From contig CM019216.1 in NCBI GenBank assembly GCA_009741485.1, positions 50,173,792 to 50,237,791 on the forward strand: a DNA stretch of 64,000 nucleotides, in the 5' to 3' direction. Below are positions 51,001 through 62,382 of the stretch, one piece after another (position 1 is the stretch's first letter; the number at the start of each line of letters is the position of its first letter). The stretch is from Malurus cyaneus samueli (taxonomy: Eukaryota > Chordata > Aves > Passeriformes > Maluridae). The position numbers were made by a program, and so were the translations under genes. Below the pieces are notes generated by a model. The model saw only the letters and a program-made list of their open reading frames with translations. It ran no database searches and had not been told where the DNA came from.

Positions 51001-54000
51001 CAATTTCAGTAGTATGGCTGAAGTAGACAAAAATAGAGATGCTTTCTGGAATGCTAACTGCTGCAGTTTGCCATGGTTGGTGTATAAGAAACAGTAAAAC
51101 AGCCACAGCATTTCAGGGAGCAGACTGGACACCTCACAGTGGAGTCCACAGCTCTCTGCCCCCCAGGCAGGTGTAATGGAGTAAAGCACAGTGCCGTGCT
51201 TTCAAGGACAAATTAAAATGGTATCTCTACGAGGATGCACGTGAATTCCATGTGTCCACAAGACTGTTCAATTTAACCCTGAAACAAGAGATATTAAAAC
51301 CATTACTGCAGAGAATTTTGAAAAGAAGTAAGTTTTCGCATCGTACCAGTGAGAATTTGTGTTGATAACAGTTTTATAATTCAGAAGCAAATGTCCAAAC
51401 ACACCAAAGATTCATTAAGCAAACTTAATGCAAGCAGGCAGCAGTGCTTAAAATTCACATATTAGATCTTTGTCTATATTTTTGCCCCAAACGGAAGGGT
51501 AATGAGATGGAGCTTTCTTAATGCTCTCCGACATATCTTAAAGTGCTTTATAAAGACAAACATTCTGGACTTGAACAGGGTGCCTTTTTACATCTGATAA
51601 AACATGTCCGTGCTCCACAGCTCAACCCATGGAGCTCAGTTAACATTGTGCCCAGAATCTAGATGTGAAGGAAGAAAACACAGTGTCAGATTTCTATTCC
51701 CCATTCTGCTTTTGCACCAAAGTGGTGATATTATTAGTACTGTCAGTAACATAGAACATATGTTACTATTATTATGAACATAATCCCTTCTGGAAGTCTT
51801 GAGTTTCATACGACAGAAAGTGAGAGTTCAGTGGCAAACTAATGGAAAGATGTTTTCTTAGAATCCTTATAAAGCCACCCTTTCGGAGCCTCAGCTGGAA
51901 ATGCAGGATGGCTAATGGGCACTCCATAAAGATCTGGTAGACAGAAGTAATGAGTAGCTTAAAATTTCTCTGTCTGCACTACAGGAAGTACATTAGTTAA
52001 AGTAATAAAGACCCATAAGCCACTCAACTAATACACATTCCAAAAATCCAGCCTGGGCCGTGATACAGATGGGGGTGTTTTCTCCTACATTATGACATTC
52101 GCCTGATTTGTGGCCAATTACCTGAGTTATAAAATGGCTGTTAATCATGAAAATGTTTTATATTACCACTAAAGACTGCTGAAACAGTCCTTACAAAGCA
52201 AAGCTTCTGACAGAAGCTATTAAAATAGAGATTTAGTTATTTCTCTCTGTGGGGCTATGAGTTAGAAAGAATAACCCTGGTGAGAGAGGCAAAATCTGTG
52301 TCTAGTGTTGTGGCTAAGATGGAATTTTGAAACTTTGGCTACCAGTGAGTAAATGCTGCTGCCTGCTAGCTTCATTTTCTCTATGCCTTGAGGGATTTTT
52401 CAGTTTGCCAGGAGCAATTTTTCTTCCTTATAATTTTGAATTCATAGTTTTAAAAATATACTTACTCCAGTGCATATTTGAGACTGTATACAGACTTTGT
52501 CAAAACTGATCAATGAAAAGTGAAAATAAGATGCATAAACTCCTCTTCAGCCAGAGACTGCTGTCAGGTGGCTACTGAAATTCTGCTCATGTAATTTCTT
52601 TTGCTTAAGAATTGACAACTTGAGGAGGACTTGGCTTGTCTGACAACACATGAATATTTTTAACTAAAACATTTTCTAGCTGATAGGCAACATAGCCAGC
52701 TGATAGATCCTTGTTTGTGTATTCTCCTCTGCTTTGTCTTTCTGCTGACCTGGCATATTACATTCACCAGGTTGCTGCAGTCAGTGACGAAAGTACTCTT
52801 TTTAAAAAGTTAAACTTAATTAGTTGCATTTCTCTAGTTGCTTCTCTTTCTTCTATTTGTTCCTAATGCCAGTTTCTAAGTCTTGCTTGGTTTAGGGAAG
52901 AAAAATTGAGCTTGTGACCCATGTTCCTCTTTATAGGATGAGACTGTGGGGAGCAAGAATGCTATTTGGAAGTAATACAAATGTAACAGAAAGGGATGTG
53001 TGTAATAGTCAGTTCATTCCTGCAGTTTCCAGTCAATAAAAACAGATGCATTTGTTGCTCCTTGGTAGATTTTGGGATATGTGCGTTTGGTAGCATAGCC
53101 TTATTGATGTTTTCTTGGACAGTTTCATGTTGAAAAACTGTGTTTATCCATACCATCACAAGATACCTGTTTCCATCATGTCCCACTATGATGGTGACAC
53201 ATCATCAGCAATTAACCAGTGTCACCTTTGTATGTGATCTGCAGAGACTTGTAAAAACTGTATCTCCTCTAAGAGTAAAGCACTCTGTATAAACAGTAAC
53301 AAAATTCTTGAGTGCATTTTAAGATGAAATATGTGCACACAGTGTTGTTTGGGGTTTTTTTTCATTTGGCTCACTTCTATTTATTCACTCAGAGGAATAA
53401 GGGATGATGGTTTATCCTGTAATGCTCGGTTTAATATAAACAGAAATTGAAAATCTTTGTTGATGTTAACCAAGCCAGCAAACCTATAGGCTGATACATG
53501 CAAAGTCCTTCAGGTTCCTGCTTTAGGTTTTAGTTTCAGCAATGCATGACTGGTTTTGCTGATTTGAACTACAGTGCATTTATTGGCATCTTGTGCCATC
53601 TCTGTGCAGAGCTAATCAAGTGGAAACAGGATTGAGAGAAATTTCTCATGATACTCCTCAACCTACACTTTAATGAGAGTTGACAGTGCCTGGAATCTTT
53701 CAGTGCAAACCTTCCAACCTCTTCCGAGTCAGATAGGCTCTGTAGTTTGGAAAACCTTAGATTGTAACTGCCTGTATTTTGACTAACTTTAGTGCTTAAC
53801 TGGAAGATCTTGGGCATTCAAATCATTGCCCCAGCTTTTATCATAAATGCTAATAATTAAAGGATGTAGAAAATATGATGTGTAGTCAGTTTAGTTTGTG
53901 ATTCATGGAAAAAATTAGTCCAGTGCTTAGTGAAGAGGCTATCTGGATTACAAGATAAAAAGTTACTTCAAAACAAAAACTTAATATCTCTGTGAAAAAT

Positions 54001-56191
54001 CCACTATTTCCTTGAAAAGCTGACACAGGACATAGTATCACCTCAATTCTCTTTGTGTAAAAGCCTCCCTAGGAACACTTATTTATGGCTTTATTACTGT
54101 AATTTTAAAAAAATGTATTTGAGGGATTAAAGGAAAAAATATTTAACAGGTAGCGTCTCAATATTCAATTTCCCTAGAAGTGAAACTTCTAGGAAAACTT
54201 CCTTTGAGAAATGCCATAAAAACCAGTTTGCTGCCATGGTTACAAAGATGAAAACAGAAGTCTGGAAACATGATTCTTCAGAAATACAACCGGGGGATAA
54301 TTAGCATGTTGGATATGGCAGAGTAAAGAGGAAAAAAAGAGATAATTTAGAAGTATTCTACAAAGTTAGAACACCACCATCATGAAGGAGTCAAACTTCT
54401 TAGAAATATTGACACACTTTATAAACACTAACATCCCACCAGAGACACCATGAAATATCAGTCAGACTGTAATTTCAGAGTTAGATGGTGGAAATTAAAA
54501 CAGTTTTGTGAGTATTATTACTTAACAAGAGAAGAACTCAGATGAAATCTCAGGGCGTACAAGACCAGACTCTCATGAGTTCATCCTGGTTTAACAATAT
54601 CACATTACCAGTAGCCACATTTAGTAGTGAGGACAAAAGCTTTCATTTAAAAATGAAGCTGTTTTTAAGGAGAAGAGTGATCATATAATATATGCAATTC
54701 TTCCAAACTTTATTCTAGTGCTAACTGTGGCTCTCACAGTTGACACTGTTCTGGTTCCTCTGTCCTGTTCCTCTGCAGAACTTTTGCTGGAGTGAAGGAT
54801 TATCTCCCAGCACTCCTGCAGTCCTGTGTGTTGCTCTAATTTAAATAAAGCAAACGGATGTCTTCCTCAATGACATTTCAAAAGGTCTAACAACAAAAGT
54901 CTAGTTCTCATTTAAATTCTATGTGCTGTTTCAGCCTTGCTATAGTTTGGAAAATTTAATTAATAATTTCTTACAGGCAATATAATTTTTGTTTGATTTT
55001 TCTTTTTAAAAATTGCTTCTTGCACATCTAATTTTAAGAAACCGTACATTTTTAGAGTTTGTGGAATGTGAACCACATAGGTGTTTATTTTCAGTAACCT
55101 GTCATGTACCTGAAGGTCACAGTTATAGCTGTGTATCCTGAACTTCTTTTCTACAAATTCTTCTTTTCTTCTGGCTATCAAGCTCAGTGATGTTGAATTA
55201 GTTTCTCAGTAGGATATGCCTTTAAGGTAAGGAATTACCTGCTGTCTGTTCCAAAGAGCTTCATATTGATACAAAGAAATAGAGAAATGCCCACTACAAT
55301 AGCAGCTTAAGCATTAACTACATTTTTCTTTTGTGTCAAACTTTACTTCTGAATTTTGGAATAATCTCTGTTTCAATAGCCTTATGGCTTAACTGGGATC
55401 TCAGTTTTGATATTGCTGTATTGCTCTGCTGGATACTGTTCAAAGGACCCCCTGTAATTTTTATTCAAAGTAAATGCTGAAAAATAGGAACTTATTTGTA
55501 AATGAGGACAACGGTTTCAACTGTAATGTACCAAATATCTGTGCCTTTGATTTGTACTAGAAATTTGATTTGATGGATGTTATTTAGTAGATGGGCATTT
55601 ATTTAATAATAATAATAATTGTTAGTGCATTCATCTCATATTGAAGATCAGTGATCTTGTGTTTTCTTCAAATGTTATGTCAACATCTTTGAGAAAATCC
55701 AAGAGAACAAGGCTCTGGCCACTCAAATTTCAGCAGCAAGCTGGCCTAATCGGTCTTGTCTTTTTCTCAACTCATTTAACTCAGGCAACCACCTTAGAGA
55801 GAAGAAAGGCAGTAGCTTAATCTAGGAATCAAAACTATGACTAACATCACAGTTGAATCTATCAGTGCGCCTTCATGTGAATTGGTCTAAATAATATAAC
55901 ATGATAATCATAAGCCATTCTTTCCTCTGCACACCTTTGAAAAAACTTTAATAAATATGCAACAGTACAAGGAACTCAAGCATTTAGATACCATGAAAGT
56001 AGGGAACTTAAAGAAACCAGAGAAGATGATTAGTGAACCCCGCAACAAGTTCTGCTCGACTTCCTTATTTACAGAATTTGATATCTCAATGGAAAATGGC
56101 CAGCTTGTTATCGTGCGTTTTAAATTATGTGCAAAGAAAGGATAGTGAAAAGAAAGAGTTAAAGCTTCTATATCATATGCACTTTTTACAG
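48090..56191. other. LAMA2 intron Q/R (about 8.1 kb)
   Basis: Long AT-rich intron. A short AAT run lies at 55605-55619, and a 7-bp inverted repeat (GGTTAAC...GTTAACC) at 50233-50251. No exon or transposon family was recognised. The acceptor CTTTTTACAG ends at 56191. Confidence 0.8.
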
Positions 56192-56308
56192 AAAAGAATG
56201 ATGATCTGGACAGCACGCAGAACAGGCTGAAAGATGCTGATGAGAAGAATTCCATTCTCCTGAAAGCTTTGAATGAAACCTTAGGAAAGCTGTCAGCCAT
56301 TCCAAATG
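56192..56308 (+). CDS. LAMA2: LAMA2 exon R: coiled coil
   Basis: 117 nt, phase 1 in and phase 1 out. Encodes EKNDDLDSTQNRLKDADEKN... to ...NETLGKLSAIPN. LNxTLGKLSAIPN is a strong alpha-2 match and carries sequon NET. Donor GTAAGT begins at 56309. The 141-codon antisense frame over this exon (55908-56333) is a shadow. Confidence 0.95.
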
Positions 56309-56969
56309 GTAAGTTGGAAAAGTGTTGCAGCATTTGACTCAGTCCTGCTCGTCTGTTTCTTTTTCCATCACTTTATATTTGTCTCATCAGTCTTTGCCTG
56401 TATCCACACTGGGTCCACTTTGACCATTGGCTGTTATAAAATGAAGATGAACAATGCAAGAGAGAAAGCTGAACTGAAAATATTTGCATGTTATCAGTTT
56501 GACTTTTGGGATGGTAAAAGGTGCCATGCTTCTGCAGTTTGCAGAAGTTTCTTTTCTGAAAGAAAATTATGATATCAGGAATTATGATACACTCCAAGAC
56601 AGTCTTTTGTTTATACGTGAAAAGTCTTTCTGAAGCTACTCTTTATGAACCACTGTAAGTTCAAGTGTTATGTAAGTGTAATTTAACCCAAGAAGAATAG
56701 GACTTACTGACTTTACAGAAAAAGCAGGGTGAAATTTGCTGGGTTTTGTCTTACCTTTTCATCCCACTCTCAGCATTCCCAGCTGCTGTTTGGTGCTGTA
56801 CATCTTTTTAGCCTGTAGATTGCTTAGAACTGGAACAAGTTTTCCTCAATGGGCTCTGGAGTGCTGTGCTCTTATGACCCATTTCTGAAGGCAAGGGTGA
56901 CTGAGGTTCTTGTTAATAGATTACTGGGGGCAGGTTAGAGTGAAATGATACTGAATGACCAGTGTTCAT

Positions 56970-56970
<1 letters not shown>

Positions 56971-57050
<80 letters not shown>

Positions 57051-57060
57051 GGATAGATAT
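56971..57060. repeat. (GATA)n tetranucleotide microsatellite
   Basis: Twenty uninterrupted AGAT units at 56971-57050, then GGATAGATAT and an AT-rich tail. It also produces a spurious antisense frame rich in IYLS repeats. Long pure tetranucleotide tracts are usually highly variable in length. Confidence 0.97.
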
Positions 57061-57960
57061 ATACATATATATAGCAGGTTTATTTTAGTACAATTGCTTT
57101 TCAATAAAAAGGGGAAAGTAATTTAATAACTATTTTGGTTGTTAATTAGAGAAATATAACAATATAAAAGTATAAAAATATCACTGAAGAAAATATGTAA
57201 GGAAAATAAAGAAAGGAAGAAAGAAAAGGTAAGAGTAGTTAGTGGAGAGGAAAGATAAGATCACATGCGGATCAGTCAGAGACTTGGTTGTTGCAATTTA
57301 GATGTTCCTTGATCAAAGTGATGGTCACAGTGGATCCATCCAAGGTGGGGGAAGCCCCACACAACACAAAGTTCAGTGGGTTAAGATGCCTTCAGGTTCA
57401 GATGGGCACATCCAGGTACCTCCCCTGGAAGCGAGTTTTAAACTGATGCAACACTCGGGATCATGTTCTGTGCTCTGGTGAAAAGCCCCAGAAATGAGTC
57501 TGAGGTCTTTGATGACCCTTTCTAAGGCATGATTGCTGTTTCTCCCACCAGTGTAGTTGGGCCAGGTATGCCTTAACAGAAGGGATGAGCACTTCAGGTC
57601 TATGTGTGAATGTCCCAATATATCCCCCAGGGTAGGTGATATCCTCCCTTATCAGCTGTGTAAGGAAGGATATTGGCATGATAAAAAGCATTATCCCACC
57701 TCCACAACATTTGCTTTTTATTAGTCTTTTTTCTTATCTGGCAGAAAAAAAATCTTGTTGCTGAGCAAGGGTTGTTTTGTTTTAGTCATCCTCTGATGAT
57801 GGGTGATCAGCCCCAGGACACTGAGCTGTTCTTATGCAACTCAGAGGTTTCACCACCATACACCCAAAAACTCCAACCCCATACCTCAGCATAGCAACCT
57901 GCTGCTTTTGCCAATGGGCCATTGCTTGAGTCGTTAACCTTTAACATTTCAGTGTCTCAC
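57061..57960 (-). mobile_element. Candidate retroelement remnant, possibly LTR-type, inverted
   Basis: This stretch is richer in GC than the surrounding introns and looks organised when read on the minus strand. It runs from about 57960 (TGTGAGACACTGAAATG) to an AATAAACCTGC signal near 57075-57085, beside which the GATA tract begins. A second AATAAA-like site lies near 57715. Two overlapping minus-strand open frames of about 80 codons (57373-57691) show no protein I can name. An endogenous LTR or other non-autonomous retroposon is the best guess. Boundaries are approximate, no target-site duplication was identified, and nothing suggests activity. Confidence 0.42.
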
Positions 57961-59311
57961 ATGTGCACATTTGTCATTCTAGGTAGACGTTTTTCTTTTT
58001 TAAAATATAATACTCATTAAAATCCCAAAGTCCTGGGATGTTAGTTACATCACATTGTGATAGCAAGGGATAGGGAGCTACAACGCAGTTTCAGTCTAAT
58101 GAGCAGTGAAAGATAAAATGAATGTTTAAAAAAATAAAATATTTTAAATCAATGTATTTTGCTGTGAATTTCTCTCCAAGGAGCACTTTATAAACTGAAG
58201 TTAGGCCATGAGAAAAGTCTCTGAAGACAATCTGTATTCTTCTGATTTTTGATGGTCTGGAAATTTCAGACTGCAAGTAAACCCTTAGCATGAAAAACAG
58301 TTTTCTATTCATCTTGTATATTTTTGTGACTTTAAGATTCCAACTAACTGAAAAGTTTTAGATTAATAATCCTTGAATTCAGGCATTCACGATATAAATT
58401 GTTTAATTTTTAATGCTCATCATGTATCATTCCTTGGATTTTGGTCACAGATATTGACGTGGGTATTTGTCTTCTTGTGCACAGATAGATGTCTCCGTCA
58501 ACTGAAATGGACCTCTAAGGCCTGTTAACCTTAGGACACAGAATACTAAATATGGAACAAGTAAAAGTAATGTGAAATATGCAATCATTAGCAGTGTCAT
58601 AAACTCTTGGCAGATTAGAGTTACAGGGTGCTCGCTCTTGGCACAAGGACACTCAGAAAAATAAGCACATGAGTATTAAGAATGGAATTCAGAGCAAATA
58701 AATGGCATGGATAAGAAAATGCAATAAATTAGTTGTCCAACAGGAAAATAATCAAATGAGGAAGGGAGAGAAAATGACCCTGTCATATATCTCGTTCAAG
58801 GATTTGAGAAAGCAGAGAGCAGCTTAAACTAATAATTCTTGTGTCCCTGCTATACTCACAGTCAGATAAAAGCAGAAAGATTCAGAATGAGATTGACAGA
58901 TTGCATGTGGGACAAGGACCCACATATGCAGGGATGGCATAATATAAAGTGTGGCTGAAAATAATTTGTAGTACTAATAGAAGGTGGTAACACAGTAACT
59001 CCAAGTTTCACTCAACCAGAAAGGTGCATGACCTCTACTAATGACCCCAAAAGGAACTGCTCAGATATGATGAAAAAAGGAAGTGAAAAAAGGCACTCAG
59101 GGTTCCCTTTTCATTCTCCTGTCAGGCCTGACAATGATGATGGTTTATTAAAGATTCAGTTGTATTTCTGAGGTGCTATTGTATTTCGAGGGTTTTTCAG
59201 AGCCACAACTTCAGAAATAAGGGTGGAGTTTTTGGACCACAGGCATAATATATCTTTACTCAAAAAGTTCCTGCTTTACTTTGGTCAATCATTATCATTT
59301 TCTACCTACAG

Positions 59312-59494
59312 ATACAGCTATAAAGGTACAGGCAGCCAAGGACAGAGCAAGACAAGCCAATGATACTGCAAATGACGTCCTGGCCCAGATTAAAGACCTC
59401 AATCGGAATCTCTTGGGCTTGAGAAAAAACTACAGTAAACTTACAGACGATGTGGCCAAAACAAATGCAGTTGTGAAGGACCCAATCAAGAACA
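59312..59494 (+). CDS. LAMA2: LAMA2 exon S: coiled coil
   Basis: 183 nt, phase 1 in and phase 1 out. Encodes DTAIKVQAAKDRARQANDTA... to ...AKTNAVVKDPIKN. Sequons NDT and NYS are present. QANDTAxDVLAQI, LxxLxKNYxKLxDxVAKTNAVVKDP match alpha-2 closely. Donor GTAAGA begins at 59495 after an A, which is completed as Ile by exon T. Confidence 0.96.
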
Positions 59495-59659
59495 GTAAGA
59501 TTTTTTTTTTTATTTGGTGTTGTTATTTTTTCAGTTTTTGCTTTTCATTTCATATCTCAAGCTGAGACACTCCAGAATTTCACTTACATGGTATTACTGC
59601 AGTATGCTGGGATAAAAGGACTTTCTATCACTTCAGTTTTCTGGGCTTCTTGTATGTGA

Positions 59660-59708
59660 AAAGGGACCAAAGATCCCTTTGAACCCTAACAGTTCTGTGA
59701 TTCTGTGA
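59660..59708 (+). mobile_element. CR1 3' tail remnant
   Basis: AAAGGGACCAAAGATCCCTT, then AACCCTAACAGTTCTGTGATTCTGTG: the end of a CR1 element (usually ...TCCCTTCCAACCC...ATTCTATGATTCTATG) in + orientation. The element is cut to about 50 bp. It supports an avian or related sauropsid source. Confidence 0.7.
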
Positions 59709-61630
59709 AAAGAGTTTTAAATCTTAACGACTAGTGCTAGTAGTTGGAAGAAAAACTAATGTCAGCGGGATGAACATGTAATGGATAGATTCGTTCCTCA
59801 GACTACTTTTTAAAGTGTTTAGGAGGTGAATAATCAAAGATTCTGACTGGCAATTCACTGCTTGATTCAAGAAAAATACCCCTCACTAAATCTGTCTTCA
59901 GTCAATCAGATAATCAGTCCTGGGAGAAATGCATGACTTCTTTCATATACATTCCTATTTTTGGTAGAACACTGAAGACACTTAAAGAAAAGAAAGAAAG
60001 AAGATTCTGGGAATGGGGTTTTATCTGCTTTTTTCTTTCTCTTTTTTTTTTTTTTCCCCCATGAATTCTTTTATCAAATGTGACAATTACTTTTGTGTTT
60101 TCACTTCGGTTAGGATGGATAAAAATGAGTTCTAGATTACAATACGTTTTATGGTACATTGCTAGACCATCCATATCATATAGGAGTAAGCCACAGAACT
60201 AGAGTGTCTTTAGAAAATGATTGAAGAACTGATTTCTCAGCTATTTTGAGTTCCCCAGATTGTTATCAGCTTGATGAAGCTGGGCACCTAAAAACATACA
60301 GTTTTGGAGGCTGTCATTCTCGTTCTGTGGACAAATGTACTCTTCCAGTTGTTGCTGTATCAGTGAAAGAATTTAATCCCAGTGGTTATTTGTCACTGCC
60401 TGTCTATTGCAAGTTCCCCATCCCTCATCAGCTGAGATACATGTGTGAGCCCCAGTACACTTCCCACTGGGCAGGCTGATCCATACAAGTTTAGACAATA
60501 TGGAAAGGAGTTATTGATTGAAATAGTGTGGAGAGATTACAGCTGGGTTATAGAAGCAGCAAATCTTTAGGGATTCTTGCAGTGTAACCTCTTGCAGGGT
60601 AGTAAGAACCAACAGAGAAGCAGTCTTAAAGCAGTCATTTCCTGGCACTGCTCAATCTAGACTAAGCTAGTAGTCTAGCACGAGTATTCTAGTTGAGATT
60701 AGGAGTGATAATTTAAAATTTAATCTCTTGACTGTCCCCAGTCACCATTATTCTGTTTGCATTGAAGAGTGGTCTTACCTCTTGCAAACCGTTTCATGTC
60801 AGATAAAGCTAAACTGTAAAATGTTCTCCAGAAGTACACTTCCTCATTGTCCAAATGTTAGTGGATACTCAGATTACAGAATGAGATTAAAGTTATGTAG
60901 GGTGAACCATTCCAGATAATTATGCTGGCACTCATGACTACATGCAAAAGTAGGCATAGCCTCTCTTCCGTGTCAAAATTCAGGCCCTGAATTCTCATTT
61001 TGATAGATATGCAGTATTTAAAAGGCAGAAAGTTATTTATAGACTCATCCTGTCCCTTACTTTACTTTTCTGTTTAGGTCTTCAAAACATTCTCTTAAGT
61101 TATCTTCTGTCTCTTACATTATCCTCTGTTTCTTCTCTTTTCTTTGTCTCCATATCTTGCCTGCAGAAATCTGTACGTACATTTTTCTTACTTGCAGCTT
61201 TTAGTGTGTGCTTTTCAGTAAACAATGATTCACTGCTTACCACCACAGCTTCTGCATGGTGCTCAATGTTTCCCATTCATTGAAATAGCTAAATAATTGT
61301 TTTCTGAAAACTTTGAGGTAAAGTGACTTGGTAGCTAGTTTAACTTAAACGTCAAGAAGCTTCTTGAAGCTTTTGGTATGAGTGTTTGGGTCAAAAACTA
61401 TGCAGTTTTTCATGCTTTATCTAAGCATTATTTTTATTGCTATTACCATGACTATTATTTTAATGTAATATGTGTCTTCCTGGTGGTAAATGCATGTTTA
61501 TCCCTTTCAGTGTCATCTACAAACACCCACACCCTCATGTGAGCTGAGTAGTCAGTCACTAGTTGTATGTTGAGAGGCAAAAAAAGGAATTTCAGGCTTA
61601 AAAAAAAAGAGAAGCAAAAATATCCTTGTA

Positions 61631-61673
61631 AAATTATTTAATTCATTTGAAAAAAAATTATTTAGTTCATTTG
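61631..61673. repeat. 24-bp tandem duplication, two copies
   Basis: AAATTATTTAATTCATTTG at 61631 recurs at 61655 with one change (A to G). Small local duplication in AT-rich intron sequence. Confidence 0.85.
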
Positions 61674-62227
61674 AAAAAGAAAAACATTTGTAATTTACTG
61701 TCACTGCTTTTAAATCTCAGTAACACACAGAATTTTAAGCTTGGAACCAGAATAATACCTTTTTGTATTTGTGCCCATTATAGTTAGTTCAAGAATTAAT
61801 TTCAAGGTAATTTTAACCCAGTAATTTCAGAAATTACTAATGGAAACTAACCAGTTTTCATTAATCTAGCATTTTACTTCAAAATTTGAGGCTTTTTAAA
61901 AGAAGAAAGCAAATATTTCTTTCATAAATGTATTTTGCTACAGGAAATATTTTCTGTAACTATTATCCTGATATGAAGCATAGTTACCTCTCCAGAATCC
62001 TGCTTTAACACCAGTGTTTGCTGTTACTGCTGCTTTAACTTGATTCTAAACATTCTGGAACTACCTTATTCTGTTCAGGTACCTTCCTGGCCTGTGTGTA
62101 CCTCATAGTAGCCTAAACAATCACCTGAGCATTGTGTATGCAGAATTTCCTTGGATTTTATTATTGCAATGTGTAATTAGACTCTGACACTATTGTCTAA
62201 AGCTCTGCCTTGTTCTTTCTTATGAAG

Positions 62228-62382
62228 TTGCTGATGCAGACTCCAGTATTAAAAACCTAGAAAAGGAAGCAGATCGCCTGTTAGATAAAATCAAGCCAAT
62301 CAAAGAGCTTCAGGATAATTTAGGGAAAAACATTTCTCAGATAAAAGAGCTGATAAACCAAGCTCGGAAGCAAGCCAATTCG
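62228..62382 (+). CDS. LAMA2: LAMA2 exon T: end of domain I coiled coil
   Basis: 155 nt, phase 1 in and phase 0 out. Encodes IADADSSIKNLEKEADRLLD... to ...INQARKQANS. DRLxDKxKPIKEL, sequon NIS and IKELINQARKQANS match alpha-2 and lie just before the LG domains. The acceptor is an AAG (62225-62227) rather than the usual CAG or TAG. A CAG at 62237-62239 would give an in-frame alternative shorter by four codons. I chose the upstream site because the IADAD residues match mammalian alpha-2. Donor GTAAGT begins at 62383. Confidence 0.93.

Larger units (their letters stand above)
56309..59311. other. LAMA2 intron R/S, with GATA tract and candidate retroelement
   Basis: About 3.0 kb. It contains the (GATA)n tract at 56971-57060 followed immediately by a candidate retroelement remnant to about 57960. 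The rest is ordinary AT-rich sequence. The acceptor TCTACCTACAG ends at 59311. Confidence 0.82.
59495..62227. other. LAMA2 intron S/T
   Basis: About 2.7 kb. It holds the CR1 tail at 59660-59708, a poly-T/C run near 60043-60060, and a 24-bp tandem duplication at 61631-61673. No exon was seen. It ends with an AAG-type acceptor at 62225-62227. Confidence 0.82.
1420..62382 (+). other. LAMA2: LAMA2 gene body, partial (20 internal exons)
   Basis: Twenty exons read in one direction and splice into 991 uninterrupted codons: laminin IV module, LE repeats, then domain II/I coiled coil. Laminin alpha-2 is a secreted basement-membrane chain that assembles with beta and gamma chains (laminin-211/221) around muscle and Schwann cells. 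The alpha-2 identity, rather than alpha-1, -3, -4 or -5, rests on near-identical stretches such as LLSPQRAPER, TKVTADGEQT, EGNDILDEA, TLGKLSAIPN, AKTNAVVKDP and INQARKQANS, which I recall from mammalian LAMA2. Both ends run out of the window, so no start codon, stop codon, promoter or poly(A) site is present. Introns range from 85 nt to about 8.2 kb. Exon letters A-T used below are local to this window. Confidence 0.96.

Noticed and set aside
55908..56333. 141-codon minus-strand open frame over exon R
   Set aside because: Antisense shadow of exon R and flanking intron; low-complexity Phe/Ser-rich product with no recognisable domain.
56913..57104. Minus-strand frame with repeated IYLS units
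   Set aside because: Translation of the GATA microsatellite, not a protein.
57373..57691. Two overlapping minus-strand frames inside the candidate retroelement, considered as retroviral gene remnants
   Set aside because: No retroviral motif could be recognised, so they are only mentioned as part of the element.
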